From Dermatophagoides farinae (lineage: Eukaryota > Arthropoda > Arachnida > Sarcoptiformes > Pyroglyphidae): 64,000 nt of DNA. Every line of letters begins with the position of its first letter. Position 1 is the first letter of the stretch. Shown here piece by piece: positions 36,413 through 48,294 of this stretch. The translations under genes were made by a program, and so were the position numbers. The notes under the pieces are model-generated. The model had not been told where the DNA came from and did no database searches. It worked only from the letters and a program-made list of their open reading frames with translations. Location of the stretch: the NCBI RefSeq assembly GCF_024713945.1, contig NC_134677.1:8268001-8332000 (forward strand), read 5' to 3'.

Positions 36413-38185
36413 CTATTTCTTATTTGTCTTTTTATTACGGCCAGATTTTACAGATTTACTACTTGTTGGTTGTGATTGTTGCTGTTGTTGTTGTTGTTGA
36501 ATAAAGATTGTACCGGATTCAATTTCTTCTTTCAATGTTTCATCTGGTACATTTTGTATCTTATCTTTGGCTTCCAAAAAGAACATCAAATCTCTCATCT
36601 GTTCTGCGAGTTCGCCTATTTCGCCATCTTTTTCTATTTTATAATCCTGAAAATTTTTTTCCGTTTCATTCAATCTTTTGGTGTATTCATCCTGGTTTTT
36701 CCGTAGACATTTATTCAATTCTTTCTCCTCTTGTAGATCTGCTGTAGTTTTTTGTAATTTTTGTGTCAATTGATTCACTTTCTTTTCCAATTGTTGTTTC
36801 GATCTTTTCAGTTCATCAATACAGTTGATTAGGTTTTTATTTTCATTCGTAAGACGGTCATTTTTGTCGATTAATTCTTGCATTTGTTTTTCTTTATCTT
36901 TCTCCAAATGATTGATAGTTTCTTCATAATAATGGCGTTGATTTTCCAATTGATTTGTTAGCAAATAAGTGTATTCAAGTTGAACAGAATCGATTTTTTC
37001 ATCTTGCATTAATTGATTATTCTGGCCACTTTGATTAGCCTTCAATTCGACTGGTTCACCATCTTTGTTTTGTAACAATCTATGTACATAATTATCACCG
37101 GCATAATCCCAAACACGATTATTATGACCTAATTGCATGGCATAAGTATGTCCAGTATCTTTATGATGTGTAGATGCATGACCTTTTAAATATCGGCCAC
37201 ATCCAATATGCCCACAAATTAAACATATCCATAATGAATCTTGAGCTGTCGATTGTGAACCACATTCAGAACAACGGCTATCAGGCATTGCTTCAGGTGT
37301 TTGACAATAACGACAAACCGGACAACTGGAATCAACCCATTGGTCCAAACACTTTCCATGGAATGAATGATTACAAAGAATGGTCAAAATACCTTGGACA
37401 GATTCATCCATTCTTTCCAAACAAACCGGGCAGGTAGGCAATTCGGTAAAACCAGATATTGGTAATTGTGATGATGTTTTTGAATCATCAAGTACTTCAA
37501 TCATGGCAACAAAAGCAAGATGACATACTTCTGGTTCGATTGAATTATAAGTGGAGCCATTGAATGAATTATAAAATTCATCTGCACTTCGTTGACTATG
37601 GAATTTTAATAGAACCTAAATAAATTTATAAAATAAGTTATCAAGATTTCGAATATAGAAAAAAAATTACCATATATTGATTGGGAGTGGAATCACGAAT
37701 AATCTGAATATGTTGTATATCTTGACTGAATGGAGCGGTAAATTGTAGAATATCATGAATCGATTTATTCGCATTCACCGATAACATACAAATTATATCA
37801 CTACGCTCAGATTCTTCACCCAATGGTGTTAGTTTGTTTTCCTTGAAAAGATAAAGTATACCCTGAATGGTTTCGACATTATGATTGCCTATACAAAATG
37901 GTATCTGATATTGTTCGATTGTTATATCATGTGGTTCTCGAAGATCGAATGTTTTCACTTCATTCAAAGATGATTCATTCGATGATGGTGGTTGTTGTTG
38001 AGGATTGGACATTGCAGCTAAATGTAGATATTTATTGGCTAAATAAATTTGAAAAAAATACAGAAAGTAAAAAACATTATAATTCATTCATTATAACCAA
38101 ATTTACCAACAAAATCAACTTTATGTTCCAATTTCTGTGACGACTTTGATAAAACAATTTTGATTGCAATCAAAGAAATAGACAT
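36413..38185 (-). CDS. BRAP: BRCA1-associated protein (BRAP/IMP), RING and UBP zinc-finger E3 ligase
   Basis: Three exons (38107-38185, 37671-38038, 36413-37615) in phase give 549 residues; human BRAP has 592. The start MSISLIAIKIVLSKSSQ matches human MSVSLVVIRLELAEHSP, which decided the first exon. In order: BRAP2 RRM-like domain (IQIIRDSTPNQYMVLLKFHSQRSA), RING (CPVCLERMDESVQG...CNHSFHGKC...CPVCRYCQ), UBP zinc finger (CSECGS...WICLICGHIGCGRYLKGHA), a coiled coil and a basic end with GRNKKTNKK. A Gln run lies near the C-terminus. BRAP damps Ras/MAPK signalling through the KSR scaffold and retains nuclear localisation sequences in the cytoplasm. It diverges from PTCD3 with 276 bases between starts. 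Confidence 0.95.
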
Positions 38186-38461
38186 TCCCGAACAATTGGT
38201 GTTTTTTTATTTTTCATTTATAGAAATTTTTTTTTGTGATGAAAACAAAAATCATGGAAACGAAATCGATTTGTTGTTTATCATAAACACACACACACAC
38301 AAAGAAAAATATAATTCAGAACGTCATTTGGAAATTCTGTGTTTCTTGAATAAAGATGGCGCTTAAATCTAATATATTCGGAAATCACATGTCCGAAAAA
38401 TTTCGATTCCGAAATTTTTGTTTTTTATTTTTGTTTTGTGTAAAAAGAATTCATCATAAAG
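38186..38461. promoter_or_regulatory. shared divergent promoter region, BRAP / PTCD3
   Basis: 276 bases between start codons of diverging genes. Includes a short CA run (38285-38301) and poly-T tracts. Confidence 0.55.
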
Positions 38462-40858
38462 ATGCAATCAATGTTTGTACCGGCGTTGAATTTATCATTT
38501 CAGAATGTTCTTCGTATAAGTTGCGTGAATAAACGGTTGGTTAGCATTGCAAAAAATAAAAAATCGCTTGATGAAATTATTAAGATACCGAAAGCTATTC
38601 CAAGGTTTGTAATATTTGATTTTAATTCATTTTGCTAAATCGATTGGTTGTAGAGGACCTACGGACATTCTAAAAGCATTAGCTTCGACTGTCGAACAAG
38701 ATAATACCGGTCCAGGTTATCAATATATTGATGATCCATATTTAACGCCAATGAACAATGTTGATAAGGTTTGAATGTTTTTTTGTCTGTTTATAATTTT
38801 TCAACTCTGATCCGAAATTTTCTTCGCTCAATCAGCGCACTTATTCTATTTCAAAAGAATCGGGAAGAAAAACGGCCAGATATTTTATTGAAAAATATCC
38901 AGAATTATTTATACGTGATATGTCTGAGCCAAAAATCGAAGCATTCACTCATAAAGAAATCTATGATGAATCAATGGAATTTGATGAAACAGATCTACAG
39001 AAATCGATTATTCGTTCTGAAGTGATTAATTCAATTGTTTGCTATGAAAAACTGATCAAAGATGGTAAATCAATCGGCCAGGAAACTGTTTATGATCTAT
39101 TAGATTTAGTCTGTTTTTTCAATGGTGAAGATCAAAAAGAACATTATGTTGAAGAAGATTTCTTTCAGAAATCGGCGAAAAAACAAAACCTCACCACATG
39201 GAAGGATAATGGTTTCGCTGAAAAATTATTCGAATCTATTGAACCGAAAAATGATCGTGCTTATTCCACAATCATAATGGGTATGGCTAAACATAATCAA
39301 TTTGAAAGAGCATTCTCTTTATATCAACAAGCAATTGATCTGAATTTCAAACTTAATACTGCAACTTATAATGCATTGATCAATATTTGTAATGATCTAT
39401 ATTCATCAAATGAAGAACGTTGGAAAACGGTCGTAGATTTATTGAAAACAATGAATGCAAATCAAATTGCACCAGATATTGGAACATTGAATAATGTTCT
39501 TAAACAGATTTCTAAATTTAAATTTTTCAATCAAAGTACTGAACTTGTATTGAAAACATTGAATGAATTTGCATATAAATTTGGAATTCGGCCTAGTTTA
39601 GGTACCTATTATCATTTACTTAGTAGTTTTTATCGATCACGAAACAATAAGAGCCCGTTTATCTATGAAATTATTGATAAAATTAATGATGAAAAATTCG
39701 AACCACAAGATATGGATGATGGTAAAGAGATTGTTATAACTACTAGTTTTAAGGCTAACATGATGTTTTTTCTTCTTTAGTTTATTTTTTTGCAACTGCC
39801 ATGGACATTACATTCAATCTGAATGATGTACAACTTGCCTATAAGATTAATAAAATTGCTAAACGGAATCCAAATTTACTTGGTCCTAATTCTAGTCAAA
39901 ATGTTTACTAGTAAGTTGTGTATTGTCAATTGTGTATTTTTATTCCGTTTTTTTTTGTTTCAATGAAATTAGCTACAAATTCCTGAAACTTTCATGTCTA
40001 TCCGAATCGATTGAAAATTTTATCGCCTTATATAATGAATATGTTCCACACATGTATTCACCAAATGTTGATCTAATGGATAATCTGCTCAAAACGATCA
40101 AAGTTTATAAAGCCATGAATTATTTACCACAAATCTATGATGATTTACGATTATTATATTATCTTTATAATATGGATATATTACAATCTTTATTATTGGC
40201 AATGAATGAAATACAGAAAAATGATCCACTATTATCCAAATTCAATCAAATAGGTTTGTATTAGTTTCATAATTTTGAATACACATAATACTTACATTTT
40301 TTTCTATCATTTTTTCTAGTGATTGATTTATTCAACAAAGTTAATTTGAAAATTTCAAAAAACATTGAAATGGGCTATGATCCAAGTCTTCAATGGACTG
40401 GAAAAACATTATCATTATGTTTATCCATATTGAATAAATGTGAAGATTTAGATATGGGCTATACAATATTGGAAAAGATGTATTCATTAAGAAATGAACT
40501 ATATGATCAACCAGAGTGAGTATATAAACAAAAAATAAAAATAAATCTTTGAATGATTCGAAAAGTTTTTTATAATTTTTAATTTTCAAATATACAGATC
40601 ACAAGCGTTAACTGATTTTGCAAACATGGCTTTTCAAAACAAACGATATGATTACATCTTATTCTGTGTGCGATTATGTAAAGATTTTGGTAAAAAAGAT
40701 GTCATTGATATTATTCGACAGGAATTTGAAAAATCAGAAGCCAATATACTGGATGAGAATTTAAGGTAGAATTTTTTTTTAATTTGATTTGATTTGATCA
40801 TTTATTTTGTTTTTTGGTTTTTTTGTTCAGGAATAAACTCAAACGATTGCTCGTTTAA
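38462..40858 (+). CDS. PTCD3: mitoribosomal small subunit protein mS39 (PTCD3)
   Basis: Eight exons (38462-38604, 38654-38768, 38836-39721, 39781-39910, 39973-40253, 40320-40515, 40598-40765, 40831-40858) give 648 residues; human PTCD3 has 689. The N-terminus is basic and hydrophobic, fitting mitochondrial import. Diagnostic blocks: DILKALASTVEQD, DDPYLTP, SGRKTARYFIEKYPELF, AYSTIIMGMAKHNQFERAFSLY (PPR-like helix pair), TYNALINICND and IRPSLGTYYHLL. PTCD3 is a pentatricopeptide-repeat protein at the mRNA entry of the mitochondrial 28S subunit. The last exon is 28 bases (NKLKRLLV and stop) and lies wholly inside the coding sequence of PDCD2L on the other strand. The acidic Ser/Asp tail of the human protein is missing. 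Confidence 0.88.
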
Positions 40859-41815
40859 TGTTGGACAATTTTCTTTGAATACAAATACCTGTTCTTCATG
40901 AATATTATCAGTCCGATTGCAATTTCTACCACAAGTATAGAACAATATTGTTTCAAAATCCAATGATGTATCATCATCATTTTCAATCGTTTTCTTTTTG
41001 TTATTCCATAAAATATTGATCAACGATGGCATCAATTGAACTTCAAAAACTCTTGTTGATCCACAATTTTTACATGGTTCAGATGTTTCAATGTTTGCTT
41101 TGTTCGATGGTTTTAATGGTTTACCTGACCATTCATATCGCATTATTTGTTCGGGACATTTACGTAACTGTTTATAGAATCTATAATTATCTTTATCATT
41201 TTTAAATGCTTCTGGATAATGTTTTTCATATTCTTCAGTGACAGAATTATTTTCTTCAATAATCACTATTTGTTTAGCTATTTTTTCATATTTTTCTTTA
41301 TCAATCGATTCATTCGATGGTTCATCTATGACAGAAATATAATGTGGAATGAAATGTGAATATTTTTCAAAATCCCAATTTATCGTAATGATACTTTCAC
41401 TTGAAGATTCTGTTAAAGTTGAATCATTGATCAATGATTGACCATCACCCCAATCATCGTCGAATAATTTTGTTTCCATTTTTTTCATTGTTTGTTTCTC
41501 TTTGGTAACAATACGAACTAATCGACATTGTTTGTTTGAACAATTTTTGTTTACACAGGAAAAGAAATATAAAATTCGATCATCATTGGAATCGTCTATG
41601 GGACAATAAATTTGCAATATAAACACCATATGATTTGAACATTCGGTACATTGAAATCGATCATTTTCCATTAATTTTGTTACATCAAAATCAGGGCTAA
41701 AAATAGGTTGGCCACCTATTTTATTGTCCATCCAAGAACATTGTTCATGCTGATCGATGATTTTAATTTTTTCATCAAGAATTCCAAGAAATGCCATGAT
41801 TTTTTTTTGGTTCAA
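40802..41815 (-). CDS. PDCD2L: PDCD2-like protein (PDCD2L)
   Basis: A single exon of 337 residues; Met7 at 41797 (MAFLGILDEK) fits the family start better than the first Met. Two halves of the PDCD2 fold are visible with zinc ligands: CTECSNHM and CVNKNCSNKQCRLVRI in the N-terminal part, then PEQIMRYEWSGKPL, EPCKNCGSTRVFEVQLMP and FYTCGRNCN in the C-terminal part. PDCD2L is a shuttling adaptor that helps small ribosomal subunit maturation with RPS2. The C-terminal 19 residues overlap, antisense, the last coding exon of PTCD3. It diverges from MED28 with about 140 bases between starts. Confidence 0.9.
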   Translation of the reverse strand: MNQKKIMAFLGILDEKIKIIDQHEQCSWMDNKIGGQPIFSPDFDVTKLMENDRFQCTECSNHMVFILQIYCPIDDSNDDRILYFFSCVNKNCSNKQCRLVRIVTKEKQTMKKMETKLFDDDWGDGQSLINDSTLTESSSESIITINWDFEKYSHFIPHYISVIDEPSNESIDKEKYEKIAKQIVIIEENNSVTEEYEKHYPEAFKNDKDNYRFYKQLRKCPEQIMRYEWSGKPLKPSNKANIETSEPCKNCGSTRVFEVQLMPSLINILWNNKKKTIENDDDTSLDFETILFYTCGRNCNRTDNIHEEQVFVFKENCPTLNEQSFEFIPEQKNQKTK

Positions 41816-41954
41816 ATTAAAAAACGTGTAAAGAATTTTTCCGTCAATTTATTTGTTGGAAAACATTCCAAGGAATGTTTTTTTTTTTTGATCGAACAAA
41901 AACGCTTTTATCACAATTCGTGGATTTGACAATTATCAATATTTTTTTTCAAAA
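41816..41954. promoter_or_regulatory. very short divergent promoter region, PDCD2L / MED28
   Basis: Just 139 bases (157 if PDCD2L starts at 41797) between diverging start codons. Contains poly-T tracts and no TATA-like box I can recognise. Confidence 0.55.
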
Positions 41955-42727
41955 ATGTCATTGATCGATGATTTTGAAAATTCATTCCAGGTTCGTATAT
42001 ATTTTTCAAGGACGATGAGAGCATATAATAATAATAATTTTTATTTTTGGAAATTAATCACCAGGCTTGTATGGCTCCAATCACAAATCCAATATCATCG
42101 CATGTATTGGATAATGATGAATTGAAAGCCAATGTGGATAATATTCAGCGGTTTTTAGATATATCACAACAAATTGAAAGTTTTTTCATCCGTAAACGAG
42201 CAATACTTTCGGAACAAAAACCTGAAATCACTTTGAATGAAGAGATAAATGAACTTAAATTGGAAATCAATCGTAAAGATGTGCTGTTGAATAATTATTA
42301 TGAAAAATTGAATATGTGGTCCAATATGGTTAATGAAGCATTGACTGGCAAAATAATGCATCCAAATATTGGTAATAATAATATGATGATGACGGAAACT
42401 GTTAATAAAATTATACCAGGACAACAACAACCACCACCACCAATGCGTTTAGGTCCGACAGCAATGTCGATTCCAATGCCGATGAATCCAAATAGTATGC
42501 AAAATGTACCAAGTCCTTTGATACGATCACAACAAAGTGGTGCTGGTAGTGCCGGTACATCAGGCATGATGTTAAGTAATGTTCCTCAAATGGGACCAAA
42601 TACATCACATCTTCAATCATCAAGTGGTGGTGTATACAATCCAATGCAATATGCATCGAACCAAAATCCATTGGCTAATTTGGAACGTACAACCGCACAT
42701 ATTGGAATGAATGATAATCGTAGATAG
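41955..42727 (+). CDS. MED28: Mediator subunit 28
   Basis: Exons 41955-41990 and 42065-42727 give 232 residues; human MED28 has 178. The 12-codon first exon (MSLIDDFENSFQ) continues as ACMAPI, matching VDELESSFEACFASL. Next come NIQRFLDISQQIESFFIRKR, LSEQKPEITLNEEINELK and EINRKDVLLNNYYEKL, the helical core that sits in the Mediator head/tail junction. After this the protein has a low-complexity tail of about 110 residues rich in Pro, Met, Ser, Gln and Asn, longer than in vertebrates. The stop is 73 bases from the LAP3 stop on the other strand. Confidence 0.9.
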
Positions 42728-42800
42728 ATATGTAAATAGATATGATTGTATTCAATAATCATTTTTTATTAAAATTAAATGATCAAATTTATTATTATAC

Positions 42801-44727
42801 TCAAAATGCTTTGTTTTCAAAAATTTCTTCAATAAATTTGACCAATGTACGTAATGGTCGGCCAGACATTCCTTTGGACAAGTAAGCTACCTCATCTTTG
42901 TTATCCATTACACCAGCAATATCGAAATGTACCCAAGAATTACAGGTAACAAATTCACGAAGAAAAGCGGCAGCAATACAACTACCACCTTGTCCAGCAT
43001 ATTTGCCAATATTACAAAGATCGGCCAATTGACTGTCGGTTGTCTGTTTGGTAAAATGATTGAATAATGGCATACGCCACATACGATCACCAGTTTCTAC
43101 ACCACATTTTTGTAACATTGTCCAATATTTGTTTGATGTGGAAAACACACCGGTAGCTGATGAACCTAATGCAACACTAATGGCACCGGTCAATGTTGCA
43201 ATATCCATGATTAAGAATGGTTTGAATTGATGTGCGTAACAAAGACCATCGGCCAAAATCAAACGTCCTTCAGCATCGGTATTATCAACCTGAATAGTTT
43301 TACCATTCATTGCAGTGACAACATCACCAGGTTTGTTGGCTCGTCCGCTTGGCAAATTTTCACATAATGGCATCAGTCCTAAAAATGTGACGATTTTGTT
43401 TAATATTAATGGATCAAGATTTTTTTGTTTGGATAAAATTCTCACCGATAATGTTGACCGGTGATTTCTTGCTGGCCAATGTATATATGGTACTTAAAAC
43501 ATTAGCAGCACCACCCATATCAGCACGCATTTTATCCATATTGGATGATGATTTCAATGATATTCCACCACTATCGAAAGTGATACCTTTGCCTACAAAA
43601 ACAAGGGGTTTTGTATCAGGTGCGTTATTATAATGAACCTAAAAATGAAAAAAAATGTGTTTGAGAAAAGAAAATGGCTTGATTAACGTTCATTACTTCA
43701 AGGAAAATTGGTGGTTCATCTGAGCCTTTTGCAACACTCAAAAATGAACCCATTTTCATCGATTCAGCCCATGCTTTATCTCGAACATGTACGGTAACAC
43801 CTAATTTGGACAAAGTATCGCTTGCAATTTTCGCAAATTTGGTCGGTGTCATTATATTTGCAGGATTTTCCATCAAGTTACGGCAAAGATTCTGACCATT
43901 CGATAACAAAACACCGGAATCCCATTGACTTTCATCGGAAATTTCATTTGATAGTAAATGAAGTTTAACTTGTGATTTTTTCAATGCAGCTGCTTTCAAT
44001 TCATCGAAATAATAAAGACCAAGATTAGCACCTTCAGATGCTGCTTTTGGATTCAAGCAACCATCAACGTTAATTTCTTCAACGGATCCAAGATCACGTA
44101 ATGATCGTACACCAGTAGCTATAGCTGAACGAATATTTTCAGCTTTTTCATCCAGTTCTTCCAATTCATTGTAAGCAGCATTTTCTGGGCCAAGACCAAC
44201 AACACCAACGATAGGTAATTCGGGACTGACATCATAGAGGATACGAACTTTGCATTTTTTCACTGGTCCAACACTAAATTTAAATTTAAATTATCATATC
44301 ATTACAACGAAAAACAAAAACAAACAAACTCAGACATACATATTCAATTGTTTTTCAATGATTCCATCAATCGATGAATTGATCTTTTCGGCGCTTGGTG
44401 TAAATACGAAAGCATCTTTATTGTTGCTGTTTTCAAACACGCCAATAAGTGTAGCCTTGTTTTTCTGTTATCCATCAATCAATCAATAATCAGATGAAAA
44501 TCATTATTTTACAATGGAAAAAAACTTACCATTATTAACGATGATGTAGTAGTATGGATAGCAAATTTTTGATTGTTATTCAATTGAATTATTGGTCTAA
44601 TATTAAGGATTTGTCGACAACATAGAAACAAATGAGAATTTTGTATCGTAAAATTTCTTTTAAATACTAATGGTTTGATTATTGCATCAATCCGGTTCGA
44701 ACTTTGTTTAAGCAGGCAATTCAACAT
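42801..44727 (-). CDS. LAP3: M17 leucyl (cytosol) aminopeptidase
   Basis: Five exons (44530-44727, 44340-44464, 43697-44273, 43446-43638, 42801-43378) in phase give 556 residues; human LAP3 has 519. The first 66 residues are basic and Ser/Thr/Asn rich and could target mitochondria. The catalytic domain is intact: [11 protein letters not shown] (Lys and Asp metal ligands), [24 protein letters not shown] (Asp, Glu and the catalytic Arg), MDIATLTGA and the end [12 protein letters not shown]. It is a two-zinc/manganese hexameric exopeptidase removing N-terminal Leu and other residues in peptide turnover. Introns fall between conserved blocks. Confidence 0.95.
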
Positions 44728-45790
44728 TTATCGGCTTGTTGTTGTGTATGTAGAAAAAAAAAGAGTGAGTGAGAAAGAAAGACACTTCAAATTTTACATG
44801 CAGAAACAGAAAAAGAAAAATTTTAATTTGTCTCTATATTTCGGGATTTAAGTACTAGGCGTGTATATAAAAAAAAAAGTTTTATATATGTTAGTATTAT
44901 CATAGAAATGAAAAACACGCCAGACTTTACATTGTCGGGCATCATCATTCATATATCTGTTACAATAAAAATGGTTCGTCATGCTTATCAAGAGATAAAT
45001 TATAAAAAAAAAATCAAAATGGACATGGCGACAGATAGATAGATATAGTGAATGTCTTTGTGTGCATGAGTGTTTTTTTTACATGTATGATAATGCATTT
45101 AATACATTACATTACATATATCATCATCATGAAAAAATATCTTACCAGAAAAAAATGATTATTTGGTTAATGATCAAAATTTCAATGAAATGATGATGAT
45201 AATGGACAATAGACGGCAAAGATTTATATCAATTGTTGGTTTTTTTCGAGTGTGTTCAATTTTCAGTGCGTGTTCGATGATGATGCTAACGATGTCTATT
45301 TCTGTCTTATATGGTTCTTTTGTTTAAATTGTATATGAATGTGTAATTAACACTTGAATTGCTTGATAATTTTTTTTGACAATTGTTCGTCTATTGACTA
45401 CCAAATAAATATCTATGAAATAGTATTAAAAGTGTTAAATTAATTAAGAACGTTTTATATGAACAACTTGGTTTATTACTTTTGGATTAAATCATTAAAA
45501 TATTGATTATTCATTGGGAAAAATTTTCAAATAAAAATATACGAAGAAATAAACGATAAACGAAATTAATTAATATTTTAAAAATTATATATCAATAGAT
45601 TTTTTGTACAACGCAATTATTATTCATTTTCACTGTCACATGATTTATGGATGAATCTGGTCTTTGATTGAGCATTGATTCTTTTCGGTTTTTTTCACAA
45701 GAAAACAGAATTGTTTTTATTCTTTTGCTAAATATTTGATTTGATTATTTGACATTTTATATTTTTTATTTCAAGTTATTTTAAATCGAC
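44728..45790. promoter_or_regulatory. 1.06 kb interval between divergent LAP3 and BRD8
   Basis: Contains A/T runs, a GATA-rich patch (gatagatagatat near 45034-45047) and a short interrupted inverted repeat (ggcgtgt near 44858 and acacgcc near 44914). No open frame with protein character and no recognised RNA gene. Presumably the two promoters. Confidence 0.4.
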
Positions 45791-48176
45791 ATGGCTTCAT
45801 ATGATAGACAAAGTAAGTTTATTCAGTATTAAATCATTTATTGGCAACACAATCTTAATTTGGTTATTTTGATAGGATTACGGCTGAAACAAGAGCCAAT
45901 TGATAATTGGTCAACAAGGGAAAAACTTGCATTGGCTACCGGTGTACAGAAGATTGGAAATCAAAATTGGTACACTGAATTTGTTAACTGTTATAATCGA
46001 TAAATATACTTTCATGGTTTTTTTTGTTGACAAATAGGGGTCCCATTGTTCGTCATTTGAAATCATTTTCCGAAAAAAATCGACCATCAGATTGGTTTAA
46101 TCCTAAATTCTGTGCACTTCAATACAATGACATGTTTGATAAGATTGAAGCTCCAAAGTAAAAAAAAAAATTTGTTTTCATTTTTTTGTATTTAAAAATT
46201 ATTCATTTTAAATAATTTATTTATGTAGACGTAAACGTGGAGAACGTGGTGAAGAAACTACACAAGATTTAATAGTAAAAAAATATACAACCGAAAGAAT
46301 GGAAGAATTGCAACAAGAAATGAAACAAAAATTTCGAGAGATTGTCAATTTAAATAAAATTTTAGAAAAATTAAAATCCTCAAATTATGATAAAAATTAT
46401 CTACGAGAATTATCATCAGATATCAAGAAAAGAGAACAACAAAAGAAAGATGATGAAGCAGAACATCAAAAATGGTTATCTGAACGTGAAATGAAATTGT
46501 CACAAATATCGATGAAATTCCGGACTGGAACAACGCCCATTAGACAATCAGCTATCAAAAGTGATTCGGTGATTTCCAAAGATAAACAAACAGCAACAAT
46601 AGCCACTGAAAAAACTAATGATGTAATTGAAAAAGAAAAATTACCCGATAATGAAATTTCTGACAACAACACAGTATTGGACGATAATAAGAATGAAAAT
46701 ATAAATGATGTTTCGATAAACAATGATACATTGTCCGTTCCTTGTAGTGAAGAAAAGCAAGTTACAGTTCTTTTACCGAAAATAGAGAACAGTTCTGAAG
46801 AATATGTTTTGGATAATACTAAGAATGAAGACATCAAACAATCGATTGAAATCGATGAGAAAACAATGGAAAATTCTGAAATGAATAATGTGACGAAAAC
46901 TGATTCAAATACAATCGAAACAGTAGCCGTCGAAGTCGAAGTCGAATCAGATTCAGCATCAATTAGTAATAATAAGGATAGTGTTGAAGTTATAAACAAC
47001 GAACCTCCTACAAGCATCACTTTGGAAATGACAAATGAAGAATCTTGTGAAACCAACGAAACAGTTTTTGATGATGGAGTTGCTTCCTCATCAGAAACTA
47101 AATTGGAAGATAGTGGTAGAGTTTCATCTATGGAATTAAGAGATCAGAAAATTGTTCATACTGAAATCAAACATGATCCTCATAATGATTCATCAATGGA
47201 TAACGTTGAAAGTCCTGCAACAAATAATAAGGATAATAATGAAAATTCAATAAAAATCGATTCCGAACAAAATGAAGAGAAACATACGGTAAAAATTGAA
47301 CAACAACCACAACAAGATCAAAATATGGAAGATATTTCTACACCGTCTACTGTTACAAATGATAAGGGTAATAGTAGCCGACGAAAACGACGAAGACTTA
47401 ATACTAGTGTAAATAATAATGTTATTCAAACACGTTCAACGCGTTCTACTGCTCATATTGAACAACAAAATGAACCAATTGTTACATTGAAAAAAGAAGA
47501 TGAAATTATAAAACAAACAACAAAGAAAAGAACCTCTTCGACCAATGAAGAATCATCGAATACATTTGTAAATTACAGTGAAGAATCGAACGATTCAAAA
47601 AGTGTTACTTCGGAACCAGTTGGATCAACACGAACATCAGATACGAACGATAATGATGCCAAATGGAAGAAAGCATCTTCGGCCATAATACGAGCTATAC
47701 AAAATCATCGATTGGCTTCATTGGTTTTAAAACCATTCGAAAATAATGACGAATATCGAGATGCCATCTGTCAAGATATAGATTTGAATGCAATCAAAAA
47801 ACGTATCGAAATTGGACAAATTCGTAATGAATCAGAATTTAAACGTGACCTAATGTTAATGTTTACCAATGGTATTATTTTGAATACGGAACCAAACGTA
47901 ATCAAAAGTTTATTGGAATTTGCTAAAGAAACAATAGATCTTTTTGAAACGAATGAAACAGCTAAAATTAAGACACGTGATAAATATCACAATAATACAC
48001 TTGAAGTATGAATGATTTATTTATATATAGTAGCCATTAATTTGTATAAATTGAAATTTTTTTTATTTTTATTCTTAAAAAAATAGGTAGATAAAAATTT
48101 ACGAAGACAAACAAGAGGTTCTGTAATGAATGAAAATGAAAAATTGTCAAGATCTGGAAAAAAGATGCCAACATAA
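45791..48176 (+). CDS. BRD8: bromodomain protein BRD8 (NuA4/TIP60 complex)
   Basis: Five exons (45791-45812, 45876-45969, 46038-46157, 46229-48005, 48087-48176) give 700 residues; vertebrate BRD8 is larger. The first coding exon is 22 bases. The N-terminal module EPIDNWSTREKLALATGV...NRPSDWFNPKFCALQYNDM followed by KRKRGERGEE and IVKKYTTERMEELQ matches BRD8 (EPWSIREKLCLASSV, PPDWFSQKHCASQY, PKRKRGEKGE). A coiled coil and a 350-residue acidic, disordered middle follow. The C-terminal bromodomain shows WKKASSAIIRAIQNHRLASL, AIKKRIEIGQIRNESEFKRD and LMFTNGIILN, with the acetyl-lysine Asn retained. A basic end NLRRQTRGS follows the last intron. BRD8 is a subunit of the TIP60/NuA4 histone acetyltransferase complex. 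Confidence 0.9.
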
Positions 48177-48294
48177 TCGAATTATATATGATGATGATGA
48201 TGATATGAAAATTTTATTGGACCATTTTATTTTATTTTATTTTATCTTTCATATATTTGCATGTTTCAAAATATTTTCAATCGTCAAATTCTAA

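Noticed and set aside
44858-44920. A hairpin formed by ggcgtgt and acacgcc between LAP3 and BRD8
   Set aside because: The stem is only seven bases with an A/T-rich spacer; far weaker than the mir-252 hairpin and expected by chance.
46466-47056. A 196-residue open frame on the minus strand
   Set aside because: It is the antisense of the BRD8 acidic middle; its Ser/Val/Phe-rich translation is what Glu/Asp/Asn codons give on the other strand.
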